Below are positions 1 through 9,481 of a stretch of 64,000 nucleotides of DNA, one piece after another. The stretch is from Carettochelys insculpta (lineage: Eukaryota > Chordata > Testudines > Carettochelyidae): NCBI RefSeq assembly GCF_033958435.1, contig NC_134137.1, forward strand, positions 247,984,501 to 248,048,500, read 5' to 3'. The position numbers were made by a program, and so were the translations under genes. The stretch's first letter is position 1, and each line of letters begins with the position of its first letter. The notes beneath the pieces were generated by a model. The model saw only the letters and a program-made list of their open reading frames with translations, made no database searches and was not told where the DNA came from.

Positions 1-91
1 CTAAGACCAAGACCACCACTGGGTTCTGGAATACAGAAGTGGAGGACCTAGGTTGCTGCCTTATGCACCAGTACAATGATGATGATAAATG
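1..91 (+). mobile_element. Possible 3' end of a LINE with GAT-repeat tail
   Basis: The window opens inside a stretch ending in a short GATGATGAT run followed by AAATGA. Several non-LTR retrotransposons of the RTE type end in simple trinucleotide repeats like this, and a better supported example with the same tail lies at 47351-48006. Only about 90 bases are visible and no domain can be read, so this is a weak call. Confidence 0.25.
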
Positions 92-1090
92 AATACCACA
101 TATCCAAACCAAGAAAGCACTCACAAGAGGCTGGCAGGGCAGGCAATATGTGATATAACTCAGAAAGAACTGATACTCTATTTGGCTCCTACCCAGAAGT
201 GTCTCACTTTTAAGTGATAGGTCTACCACTGTAGATGGCTAGTTTTCTCCCTCTCTTCTATAAGTATCATGCTTTGTCTTCATATATACTCTTCTTTCCA
301 CCTTTCTCAGAGATTCTTATTGGCACTCCATAGGTAGCCCCTTTGGTTTGTGTCAGGAATATGGACTGTTGATAAATTGACTTCCACTTCCATAAGGTTA
401 TAGTTTTAAGAAGATTTTTAACTTTTTCTCTATTTGTACATTCTATCAGTAGATCTGCTGCATCACTTTAGCCATTTCAAATTTTCAGAGGGTTAATATT
501 TCTTGTTTTCACATCTTCTGGCACTGATTCAACAGTTATGAAATGGTGACTTTTGCCCTATTTTTGTTTCTCATTTCTGTGCATTACTTCTTCAAATCTT
601 AATATAGTTGGTCTTTTTTCCTCCCTTTTTCCCAGTCTGAGGCTATTCCCCATTCTCTTTTGCTTCTTCTTCATGCTCCAATACAACTTTTTCTTTTCAC
701 ACTTCTCTCCATTGTCAGTTTCAGCGTTCCAGCCCCCTTTCAACTGGCGAAGGGGTGGCGGGGCTTGCCTTTCCTGCTCCTGTATCCCAGCCTCATTGTT
801 ATCAGCCATACCCTAGCATTGAGACTGACCCCAGCCCAGCCAGTGCCTCTCCTAACCCAGGCCATAGCCAGCTAACCCCTCACACTGATCTTGTTTACAA
901 GTGGTGACCTTAATAGAGTTGTCAAATTACTGCAGTGGGCCTTTTTCCTTACACAGATTTAGTTTTTCCATTTCCCTTTTACAGCTTGGTTCCATTAACA
1001 TTTATTATTATAGGTTATTGTAACCCTTTATAAGTGTTCATTGTGAAACTGACAATTAGCATGAATTTGTATATCCAGTTATTACAACAG
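92..1090. other. Unassigned AT-rich sequence upstream of EFCAB6
   Basis: No coding exon, RNA gene or recognisable repeat was seen here. Short ORFs on both strands (around 553-875) overlap a T-rich/C-rich stretch and look like chance. It could be intergenic sequence or part of an upstream gene. Confidence 0.4.
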
Positions 1091-1296
1091 GTGCATGGAG
1101 CCAGCATACCTCCCACCACCTCTATTACGATTACCATCAAGATAGTATGAGAAAACATCAGCAGTACAATAACCTAAAAAGCCAGGAAATCAGTTTGTAT
1201 TTGATAGAAAAGAAGAAGAATGTCACATATCGTCAGGCTGTTGCTGCAGTCTGCCGCCAAGTCAGAAATGGAAAACAAAATGGAACTGTTGCATAA
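1091..1296 (+). CDS. Candidate terminal coding exon of an unidentified gene
   Basis: Sequence shows an open frame of about 68 codons that begins directly after a pyrimidine/A-rich stretch ending ACAACAG, a passable splice acceptor. It ends in TAA at 1294-1296, and an AATAAA polyadenylation signal follows at 1323-1328. The peptide is hydrophilic and mixed in composition: Tyr/His-rich at the start (HLYYDYHQDSMRKHQQY), then Lys-rich (IEKKKNVTYRQAVAAVCRQ). It does not look like low-complexity or transposon sequence. In mammals the gene upstream of EFCAB6 in the same orientation is SULT4A1, but the peptide does not resemble the SULT4A1 C-terminus as I know it. I do not recognise the family. It could be the last exon of an upstream gene, a lineage-specific transcript, or a chance open frame. 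Confidence 0.3.
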
Positions 1297-1322
1297 AACC
1301 CATTTATCCACAACCACTGTGA

Positions 1323-1328
1323 AATAAA
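1323..1328 (+). terminator. Polyadenylation signal AATAAA after the candidate exon
   Basis: A canonical AATAAA lies 27 bases after the TAA of the 1091-1296 frame, and another AATAAA occurs near 1391. Its presence so close to the stop supports, but does not prove, a terminal exon. Confidence 0.3.
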
Positions 1329-2098
1329 CCCATCACTTAGAAATTTGATACATGGATTTAGGGAATATTTTTATAAATATTGTCATACCAATAAATATAT
1401 TTAAATTGAAACAAATAGAGGGCCAGATCTGCAACTGAAAACTGTTGTAAGTTTGTACAGTAAATTGCTGTATCCCAGCTGAAGTCATCAAAGTCAGTGG
1501 ATCTGTGCTGATCTACACCAGGTGATGATCTGGCACTGAGGTTATTGATAGTGTATTTAAATGAAATCAGCGGGCTTGATCATATGCATTGGTGTAAACC
1601 AGGAAGATCTTCATTAAATCAGGAGTAGCGCCAAGGAATGATTCCACTGAACTCAGTTGAATTATTTCTAATTTATTTCTTGTGGTGATGCAGATGGAAA
1701 ATTGGCAAAAGTGAAAAGTGAAACAGGATCATAGATTAAGAGATTCTTTTTTGGTTTTGGTTTTTGCTGGACTAACATAGGGCTCAATCCTAGTATACTG
1801 AAGTTCAAAGAAAGTTTTGCTATGACTTAGTTAGAAACAGGATTGTGACAATAGTTACCTGCTCTTTTTCTTAACCTAGATAGTAACCCACACACTTATT
1901 TCACCATAGTTGTTCCAACAGTTAATTTGCTAGCAAAATGATAGATATATCTCTTTGATGACAAGACAAGTGTGGCTAGACATTTCTCTTTGTCTAGGCA
2001 GATGGCACATACCTCATACTTTTTTTATCATCACATCTCACATGCTAGAGGTAGGTCTTGATGGTGCCTGAGACAGAAATGTGAATCGTCTGCTTGTA

Positions 2099-2459
2099 CT
2101 GGCTGAACCTCTCTGGTCAGGTACCCTTGGGACTTGACTAGTGCCAAATGAGAGAATTTGCTGGACTTTGCTGAATTTTCCAAAGCAGAGAATCTGCTGG
2201 ACCACGGGAGGTCTATGTTGTCTAGACACATTACAAACACTTCCACTTCATACTGGACTCTTAGAAGACATTGGGGTAAATTGCGGCAAAATAGCAGCAC
2301 AGAACTCTGAGAGCAATGATGGGCGGCTGTAAACAAACTTAATGGGACCATGGGAAACTTGGCCACACCCATGAGAAGAGGTCATCTGTCTAACTAAAAT
2401 CATGGCAGATTATGGATGTTGCCAGATGAGATAGTGCCAGACTAGAGAGGTTCAACCTG
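2099..2459. mobile_element. Tigger/pogo-like MITE, copy 1
   Basis: The ends are imperfect inverted repeats of the form CAGGTTGAACCTCTCT, and the element is flanked by TA on both sides (2097-2098 and 2460-2461), the target duplication of Tc1/mariner-pogo elements. Internal sequence matches, in one orientation or the other, the copies at 5253, 24554, 50160 and 51145 (shared phrases such as GAGAATTTGCTGGAC and TTGGCCACACCCATGA). It has no coding capacity. Confidence 0.8.
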
Positions 2460-3790
2460 TATTTGTGATCAATCTTGCTATTTAAGCATGTTTTATTGAG
2501 GTCCACAACCTCCTGGAAACCAGATCCTAGTTAATTACAGTTTAAAGGAGTAGAGATTTCATAACAGCTGCTGGTAGGGTGTCAGACATTTGGTTGCTCC
2601 GATGGGGATATTAGGCCTCGGGGCAAATGCAGAGGAATGATGTTTTCTGCCTGAAGGGTGAAAAAAGAAGCAATGTTTTGCTTAGGGCTCATTTTCTTTT
2701 GTTGATGGCTATAGAGACAGAATATCAACCAAAATTACATCTGTATATTCTCAGTAATTTTTTTTTCTGCCTGGAATATTTTCAGAATGAACTTCTCAGG
2801 AGAAGGTATTTTGAACCATGGAAATAAATTCACCTAATTATCAAATTTATTTTCTCATAATCCTAGGCTTAGGAGTCACATCTTGTGCTTGTTCTGTCAC
2901 TTCTACTTCGTTGTGCATAAGGATGTCTTAACCTGGATCTTGGAATATGCCTGTAGTTATTTGTCCATAATGGGCAATGTTTTCAAAAAGGCACCTTTAC
3001 CATGAATACTATTTTCTATTCCAAAATTTGCACCTGTATTTTGTCCCTGTAATTGAAATTCAGGTGCCATCTGCAATCTATTTGTAGACATAGGAATGAG
3101 TGTCTTTGTCTTCAAATAGCTGATCATAGGCACAGATAACGAAGCTACAGGCATGAGTATTCCAATTTGTGCCTGTTATTCAATTCTGTATAGTGCAAAC
3201 TTTCTGGTGCAAACTATCGAGGTGGAAGAAAATAAAGATGGGGCCTTTGAAATCAAGTTCATCCTTGGCACAACTCCACTCATACCAATAGAACTTCACT
3301 AGAGCTAAATATAGCTAATATCTGAGGGAAGATAGCCCAAGTTATGTCAATAATGATCAAGAAACAGTGCTGAAAGTGTTGGATGGTGGTGGTGTTTGAG
3401 ACTGTTCAATTCTATTGGCACTGAAAACAGCTATTTCAGAATGATGGAGCCAAATGTCCTAGTATGCCCTTTGAGAATAAGTATATATGTGTCACATTAT
3501 GCCATCACATTTTAGGCATTGCCTATGAGACAAAAGCACCTTTTTTTTTTTTTCTGAAGTCCACCAGGCTGTTTTTGCATGTAACTTGCCTTGATTTTTC
3601 TCACCAGAAAAACTAACAAAGCTTTTGTATGTAAAGCAGTCATTGATGTGTACTGTATAATATACAGTTTTTGCATTGTCTTCCAGCAATAATATATAGC
3701 AAACTCCCAAGAACTGTAATAGTTTAAAACTGTTCATCTTGAAAGAAGCAAGCCAATATTCCTATTTTAAAGTCTTCCAGTATGCATACC
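2460..3790. other. Unassigned intronic/intergenic sequence
   Basis: No exon or recognisable repeat was seen. Short ORFs at 2627-2827, 2957-3154 and 3492-3737 have no family resemblance and no splice context that would make them credible. A poly-T run lies near 3541. Confidence 0.4.
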
Positions 3791-4074
3791 ATCTAGATCA
3801 GGGGTGAGAAAACTTCTTACGTCAGGCCCCACATTTCCCTGCAATTAACAGGGCCACCCAAGCTGTCTAATGGAATCCAAACAGATGGAAATTTCAGTTA
3901 AGTTCATATGAAAAAAAAAAAACCCTTTCAGCACACATAAGAAAATAAGTATATAGAATGTAAAAACTCTATTAATCAGCTTATAAATGTGAATACACAT
4001 ACATAAAAACAGTGACATACAGTAGGGTCTCAACATTCGCGAGGGTTCTGTGTTGGGAACCTTCATAAATGTTG

Positions 4075-4427
4075 TCAAGTATCAGAGGGGTAGCCGTGTT
4101 AGTCTGGATCTGTAGAGCAACGAAGGGTCCTGTGGCACCTTATAGACTAACAGAAAAGTTTAGAGCATGAGCTTTCGTGAGTTAACTCACTTCTTCAGAT
4201 GCTGGTCCTGGAAATCTGCAAGGCCAGCTATAAATAGGCCAGAGCAAGGCTGGGGATAATGAGGTTAGCTCAGGCAGGCAGGCTAACCTGCCTGAGCTAA
4301 CCTCGTTATCCCCAGCCTTGCTCTGGCCTATTTATAGCTGGCCTTGCAGATTTCCAGGACCAGCATCTGAAGAAGTGAGTTAACTCACGAAAGCTCATGC
4401 TCTAAACTTTTCTGTTAGTCTATAAGG
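4075..4427 (+). mobile_element. tRNA-derived SINE insertion with fold-back structure
   Basis: The insertion begins with a SINE head (AGAGGGGTAGCCGTGTTAGT, a tRNA-like A-box region) and the body phrase GTCCTGTGGCACCTTATAG. This matches the tRNA-derived SINE family known from cryptodiran turtles. It continues into an almost perfect inverted repeat (4138-4427), so the SINE body appears once forward and once reversed. An exact 13-bp direct repeat, TTCATAAATGTTG, flanks the whole (4062-4074 and 4428-4440), showing that SINE head, spacer and inverted copy entered in one retrotransposition event. Confidence 0.8.
4138..4427. repeat. Near-perfect 290-bp palindrome
   Basis: Arms 4138-4278 and 4287-4427 (141 bp each) are complementary with only one mismatch that I can see (A at 4254 against G in the other arm). 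An 8-base loop separates them. The arm holds the 3' part of the SINE followed by about 80 bp of non-SINE sequence. This could form a long hairpin in single-stranded DNA or RNA. Confidence 0.9.
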
Positions 4428-5035
4428 TTCATAAATGTTGAATTTCATGAATGTGGCAGCCTCTGGCTGTCAGTGCTCCTGCCCAGAGCCCCAGGGAAGT
4501 GGTCGCTCTGGTCACTCAAGAATAATTGAATTTGCGAACCTCAGGTTCGCGAGTATTGAGACCCTACTATATTTCAACATTTTTAATTAGATGGATGAGC
4601 CTAAGGTGTAGCAGCCAATTGTGCTGTGCCCCACCTTATGAAATTTCACGCCCCTCTCCCCCCGAGGGGGCCTGCCTCCCACTTTGCACACCCCTGATCT
4701 AGATGACAATGACATTTAAAAGTTCAGCTAGCTAACTGTATATTATTTAAGGCACGTTTTACTTTATTTATATGTTATGTTCTACTCTGAAACACAGATT
4801 TGAAATTGTCCACATAGGACAAACTTTAATTAATTACCAAAGAACAGTTTAAAAAAGTCCCATATCTATGTAGCCAGATTTGGTTCTCTGTTAGTCAGAA
4901 TTGCCTCGGCAACTTGGGCCTCTGTTCATTGTCAACTTTTATACTTCTTGATACTGCCACCAGTCAAATTGCTTCCTTTTGTGTCATATGTGCTGAAGTT
5001 GTGATGTAATTGTGTTTGTAAATTTCCAAGGGACC

Positions 5036-5177
5036 ATGGCAAAAGTGGTGAGTGCAGAAGACTTCAGTGGTTTACGCCCCTACTCTCATGGAATCGTATT
5101 TACTGCAAGACCGCAGTCTACACCAGGAAGAACATCATCATGCAGAAGCAGACCAAGCTCAATTAAATCAGCTTCAA
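5036..5177 (+). CDS. EFCAB6: EFCAB6 coding exon 1 (start codon exon)
   Basis: The exon runs from an ATG in good context (GACCATGG) to a GTATGT donor at 5178. It encodes 47 residues plus the first base of a Thr codon (phase 1). A TTTCCAAG acceptor-like sequence ends at 5030, so the coding exon may start at 5031 with a few untranslated bases. An in-frame ATG at 5012 exists but lies in the putative intron. The basic, Ser/Arg-rich peptide (RPQSTPGRTSSCRSRPSS) aligns with the corresponding basic N-terminal region of mammalian EFCAB6 (also described as DJ-1-binding protein), just before the first EF-hand. The phase fits the next exon exactly. Upstream untranslated exons and the promoter were not identified. 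Confidence 0.8.
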
Positions 5178-5252
5178 GTATGTGGAGAGTGTCAAGCTGT
5201 ACATTTTAAAAGCAGCAGGATTTAAACTGAAATCCCCATATGGTTGACAGTA

Positions 5253-5580
5253 CAGGTTAAACCTCTCTACTCTGGCATTTTCTGGTCCAGCAATATTTGT
5301 GGTCCAGCATGAGTTTAGTTATATGTATATCCACTTATCATGGGTGTGGCCAATTTTCCTGCAGTCTCATAAAGTTCGTTTATAGCCATCAGTCCTGGCT
5401 CTCAGTGTTGTGAGCTGTTTTTTAATTCTAATTTACCTCTAAATGTCTTCTAAGAGCCCAGTAAGCTGAGAAAGTGTTGACAATACTGCTAGACTATATA
5501 GCTCTCCTATGGTTCGGCAAATTCACTGGTTTGGCTTTGGCCAGGTCCTGAGGGTGCCTGACTTAGAGCAGTTCAGTCTG
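5253..5580. mobile_element. Tigger/pogo-like MITE, copy 2
   Basis: The termini CAGGTTAAACCTCTCT and its inverted counterpart ending CAGTCTG are flanked by TA (5251-5252 and 5581-5582). Internal sequence is the reverse-oriented relative of the copy at 2099, sharing ATCATGGGTGTGGC and CATCAGTCCTGGCTCTCAG. It lies in EFCAB6 intron 1. Confidence 0.8.
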
Positions 5581-5582
5581 TA

Positions 5583-7503
5583 CAAATGCAGCCTGAGCTG
5601 CCTTGGGCATTGCATTCTCGTCCTGCTTAGTTCAGTTATTCACTTAGACATACTGTGCCTTTTGACACAGCCCTGAGCAAGCTGCAGTATTCCAAGACAT
5701 CCAGTGCCTCAGAGAGTTGTCTGATATGCCATATCTCCAGTGTTCCCCTCTCACAATCTTATGGGAGTAATCTGTTACAGCCTTTTACAGGCTGCATCGT
5801 ATTCCCTCTGTCCATTCCCTACACTCACACAGACTCGCACAGGAAGTGTCTGTTCAACTGTACTGGCTGATGCATAGGAGGGAAGGAGTCATGGCCTTTT
5901 CTTGTCCAGTCCAATCCCATCCCTTCTCACTTACTTGTAGGGAGGGAAAAGGGTTGAGGAGCACAGCTCTGGCTTTCTTCCCCATCCCAGCACTCAGCAC
6001 TGCAGTCCACACAGTTTTATTGCAGTTGCACAGGCATTTGGGGGGCAGAGTCTTTCTGCCCACTACCCTGGGCAACCATTTAACTCTTGATCTCAGAATT
6101 GCTGCATGTGTACTACTGACAGTGCCAGAGATTTGATGTACATCCAGTTATTCCATAGGAACTCACTTGGAATTATCATATGCTTACCTGTGAAAGAGCA
6201 GACATATATTTTATATTTGGAAGATTTATGGATCATTTTAATGAAATAACCGTTGGCAACACAGTTGTGAATATCTCATTTCCAAAATGTAAAATGTACT
6301 GGTGTCTATGGCTTCCCGAGTCACAGTTCGTGCCTTTTTCCCTTCTTCCCTGCTGTGAAGTTTTAGTTTAAAGTGTAAATTCACTCTTGGCATAAGTCTT
6401 CACAACAGCTGCATTGATTTTAGTGGCGTCTCATCCAGGTGTGATTAGGTATGCTCAGCTTTTCCATTGTCAGAACTGATCACCATTAATGATATGTGCA
6501 AGACATCCCTTAATGAGGTCCTCTCCTGGGGAACTAATTGAATTTATAGTGACCAGAGTGCTCGTACAGCTGCTGGTTCTTAGCACTCTGTCACGGAGTA
6601 GACGTGTAAAGGAGAACCTGCAAGGAAGTGTGAATAATATAAAGGCCCATATTCTGCCATCCTTCCATACGCATACTTGCCATTGGAGGCAACTGAAATA
6701 GTGTGTACAATTTGATGGTGGGACTTGTGCATTAATATTTTCAGTACTTTAACACACAACTAACTTCTGTTTTTAGATTAGTGTGCTCAGCTCCTATTGA
6801 CTTCAGTGGAAGTATTGCATTTGTATAGATGGCTGAATTTGATCCTTTACACCCAGAAAAGACATCAAGCCAAATCGTGTAGTCCTTATTCAAGATTTGC
6901 TCAGTCCAAAGCTCTAACTAAAGTCAAGAGGAACTGGCTTGAATAGAGATTCCACTGTTTGTCACCATACTAGCCAGCTCTCCTTTCCCATGGGTGTTTT
7001 TACAGCAAGCTGACTATTGTGTGTTAAATGCATATCTGCAAAGGAGTCAGCACACAAACAAGTGATGCTGAAGCATCATCGGCACATGACTTCACTAAGG
7101 AGTTTAATACTTGACCAAAGCATCTAAATGATACAAAGCAAAGACTTGCAAGGTTGGTTTAGTCCTGCAATAATCTGTAGGGGGAGTGTTAGTGGGGGAA
7201 AGGATGGAAAAATGTATTGTGAGTTACTTTACATATGTTTTACTTTGTTACTTTAAATGCTTTTTAGGATATCTTCCAAGTTAACCAGCGTTTTGGCTAT
7301 AATGTTATTAAGAAAAAGTTGGGAATTTTCTTAATGATACGTAGTATTTTTGTATTGCTTTAGATCTTCAAAGTACTGCGCAAATGTTAATTAATTTACA
7401 GTGATATCTCTAAAGATAGATTACTTTATGTTGAATATTTTTTTAAGAAAATTGATTTTGCCAGATTTAAGAGTGCTTGGTAATTGTCTGATATGTTTTA
7501 CAG
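5583..7503. other. EFCAB6 intron 1, no recognised element
   Basis: Apart from the MITE at 5253-5580, the intron shows no exon-like or repeat-like sequence that I can name. The ORFs at 5655-6136, 6180-6371 and 6489-6701 lack splice context or homology. Confidence 0.5.
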
Positions 7504-7724
7504 CTACATCTGTGCCGTCTGTCCCAGATTCCACACTGTCTTCCTCAGACATTGAACAGATTTTGCTTCAAAAGGCAGCCAAAAGAGAAGGTGAACTTAA
7601 AAGAGCATTTCAGACAATTGACGTTGATCAGACCCTAACAGTCACAAAAGGCGAATTCAGAAGAGTGATTGAAACCTTTCTTTTTCCTCTGACACAAGCA
7701 CAGTTTGATGCTGTGCTGGCACAG
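7504..7724 (+). CDS. EFCAB6: EFCAB6 coding exon 2 (degenerate EF-hand)
   Basis: The acceptor is TTTTACAG at 7503 and the donor GTAGGC at 7725. The first two bases complete the Thr codon begun in exon 1, then 73 codons follow to phase 0. The peptide starts with a Ser/Pro linker (TLSSSDIEQILLQKA) and continues into an EF-hand: helix ELKRAFQTI, loop DVDQTLTVTKGE (protein residues about 87-98), helix FRRVIETFLFPLT. The loop has Asp at positions 1 and 3 and Glu at 12, but Leu replaces the Gly at position 6 and Thr is at 5. Calcium binding is therefore doubtful; the matching human hand is degenerate in the same places. The match to human EFCAB6 (TLSS-ILFQK-AFQLLD-LTVSK-PLTREQF) is clear and gap-free. 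Confidence 0.93.
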
Positions 7725-8279
7725 GTAGGCTAAGTGCATAATCACTCAGAGGCTGTTCTTATCCATGTCAATGGAAGATTTTCCTCTTGATTTCAATGGG
7801 AGCAGGCCTGGTATTATCAGAATGATGATAGATTGGCTTTATGTAAGTAGTTCTAGTGACAACAGTAAAATAACTCGTACGAATAAAATGAATTAGCTTT
7901 GGCCATATGTATTACTTTTAAAGGATTCTTTTTGCATTCTTTTGCTCATTGTATGAAGAAGTTACAATTCATTACTAGATTTTGTGATAATTATTCAAAT
8001 TACGATCTAATGTAGTATGTACACAATCTTATTCCTGGAGAAAGATCAGATTTAAAAATATGGGTCTCTAAAAATTCAGCACCAATTTCAGTTAAAATGT
8101 AAGTAATTAGGGTCCTTGCTTATGCCAGATAAGTGATGTGTGGATCACATATATATGTGAAACACCTTTCATATGCATGTGAAACAAAAGAAAGATTGTC
8201 TCACCACTTTCATTGGAAGGGCTATATTTTTACACATTGGCACAAAAGATCATAGACTTAGTGTCAGGAAAAAATCTAT

Positions 8280-8718
8280 GGCGTGTCTATACTACTGGCC
8301 TCCTTCGAAGGAAGGATGGTAATTAGGATGTTGGGAGTTTACTAATGAAGGGCTGTGCTGCATACGCAGCACTTTATTAAGCAAATTTCTCCCCAACCCC
8401 CTGCAGCAACTTCAAAGTTTTAAACTTTGAAGTACCGGCACGCATCTAGCTATGGCTCACCTGCCAGTACTTCAAAGTCCCTTTACTCCAAAATTTTGAG
8501 GAGTAAAGGGACTTCGAAGTTGTCCCAGAACTTTGAAGTACTGGCGGGAGAGCCGCAGCTAGACGTGAGCCATACTTCGAAGTTTACAACTTCAAAGTTG
8601 CCACGGGGGGTATTTTCTTAATGAAATGCTGCGTATGCAGCGCAGCCCTTCATTAGTAAATCCCAACACTCTAATTACCATCCTTCCTTTGAAGGAGGGT
8701 GGTAGTGTAGAAAAGCCC
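8280..8718. mobile_element. Palindromic (fold-back) MITE
   Basis: Almost the whole 439 bp is an inverted repeat centred near 8500. The left sequence CCTTCGAAGGAAGGATGGTA pairs with TACCATCCTTCCTTTGAAGG at the right, and the blocks GCTGCATACGCAGC, AGTACCGGC and TACTTCAAAGTCC recur in reverse. CTTCGAAG and CTTCAAAG motifs are scattered through both arms. The ends read GGCGTGTCTATACTAC and its inverted partner GTAGTGTAGAAAAGCCC, of the GGC-TGTCTACAC type shared by the Harbinger-like MITEs here. A TA-rich 3-bp duplication is possible but not exact. It sits in EFCAB6 intron 2. Confidence 0.75.
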
Positions 8719-8835
8719 TATATCATCTTTAAGTCTGAGGCCCTTGTAAGTGTAGTTTATAGCCTCTTGCTGGAGGATTTTTTATATATATACATCAATA
8801 AATCCATTCATTTAATTCTTTTTACTGAAATGTAG

Positions 8836-8924
8836 ATTCCGATGACTAGCAAAGTTACTGTACCATATCTGGACTTCCTGGCCAAGTTCACTAGGCCTGC
8901 CAAAAGTGCCAATGTGCAGCGAAG
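8836..8924 (+). CDS. EFCAB6: EFCAB6 coding exon 3
   Basis: The acceptor is AAATGTAG at 8835 and the donor GTAAGA at 8925. It holds 29 codons plus two bases (phase 2). The peptide IPMTSKVTVPYLDFLAKFTR matches the human stretch IPLSTSGTVPYLAFLSRFGG, the end of the first EF-hand pair. The VPYLDFL segment is the typical second-helix region of a paired, non-binding hand. The phase agrees with exons 2 and 4. Confidence 0.92.
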
Positions 8925-8942
8925 GTAAGAACTTCTTATTAT

Positions 8943-9470
8943 AGAGAACAACAAGAAGTCCTGTGGCACCTTACAGACTAACAGATGTTTTGGAGCATAA
9001 GCTTTCGTGGGCGAAGACCCGCTTCATCAGATGCGTGGCGGGGGAGGTATTCCAGAGGGGAATTTAAAGAGTGGGATCTGAGTAAAAGGGAGGGCCAGAG
9101 GTGACAAAGTCTATCAAGCAAGGTGGAAATGGCCCATTATCAGTAGTAAGTATCAAAAGAGGAAAAACCAAGCCAGATCAGACAGGGGGATGTGGCCCAT
9201 TGTCAGAGTCTAATGGGGAGATATTAATACCCAGGGCAGAAAAGCTGCTTTTGTAAGGGCCTAGCCACTCCCAGTCTCTGTTTAATCCTTGGCTGATGGA
9301 GTCAAATTTGCAAATAAATTCAGCTCAGAGATTTCTCTCTCCATTTGATTTTTTGAAATTTCTTTGTTTTAGGACTGCTACTCTTAAATCTTTTAGGGAG
9401 GGAGTCCAGGGAGATTGAAGTGCTTGTTGTTGTTCTTGAAGATAAGCCTAACATGGCTACCTCTCTGATA
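8943..9470 (-). mobile_element. Composite SINE insertion with unidentified internal cargo
   Basis: Read on the minus strand, the element starts at 9470 with a SINE tRNA-like head (AGTATCAGAGAGGTAGCCAT) and continues through about 430 bp not recognisable as SINE. It ends with the SINE body in inverted orientation; on the + strand at 8952-9035 this includes GTCCTGTGGCACCTTACAG and AGCATAAGCTTTCGTGGGC. An 11-bp duplication with one mismatch flanks it (CTTCTTATTAT at 8932-8942, CTTTTTATTAT at 9471-9481). The head-cargo-inverted-body order resembles the fold-back SINE at 4075. A short minus ORF over the head and cargo (9320-9577) has no recognisable domain. Confidence 0.65.
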
Positions 9471-9481
9471 CTTTTTATTAT

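Larger units (their letters stand above)
4020..4569. mobile_element. Tigger/pogo-like MITE inside the hAT element
   Basis: The ends are a near-perfect inverted repeat of about 22 bp: AGTAGGGTCTCAACATTCGC at the left against GCGAGTATTGAGACCCTACT at the right. TA dinucleotides flank it (4018-4019 and 4570-4571), as for Tc1/mariner/pogo insertions. The TIR start CAGTAGGG is typical of Tigger elements, although the last base of the right end is A instead of G. Removing the SINE-derived insertion (4075-4427 plus one duplication) leaves a roughly 185-bp element. Confidence 0.75.
3799..4696. mobile_element. hAT element (outermost of a three-level nest)
   Basis: The left end reads CAGGGGTGAGAAAAC and the right end CTTTGCACACCCCTG, inverted repeats of the classic hAT/Charlie type. 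An exact 8-bp target duplication, ATCTAGAT, flanks it at 3791-3798 and 4697-4704, the length hAT transposases make. Once the inner insertion (4020-4569) is removed, only about 350 bp of hAT sequence remains, so this is a non-autonomous copy with no transposase. Confidence 0.85.

Noticed and set aside
5012..5035. Upstream in-frame ATG as the EFCAB6 start
   Set aside because: A TTTCCAAG acceptor-like site lies between it and the ATG at 5036, which has the better start context and fits the family N-terminus.
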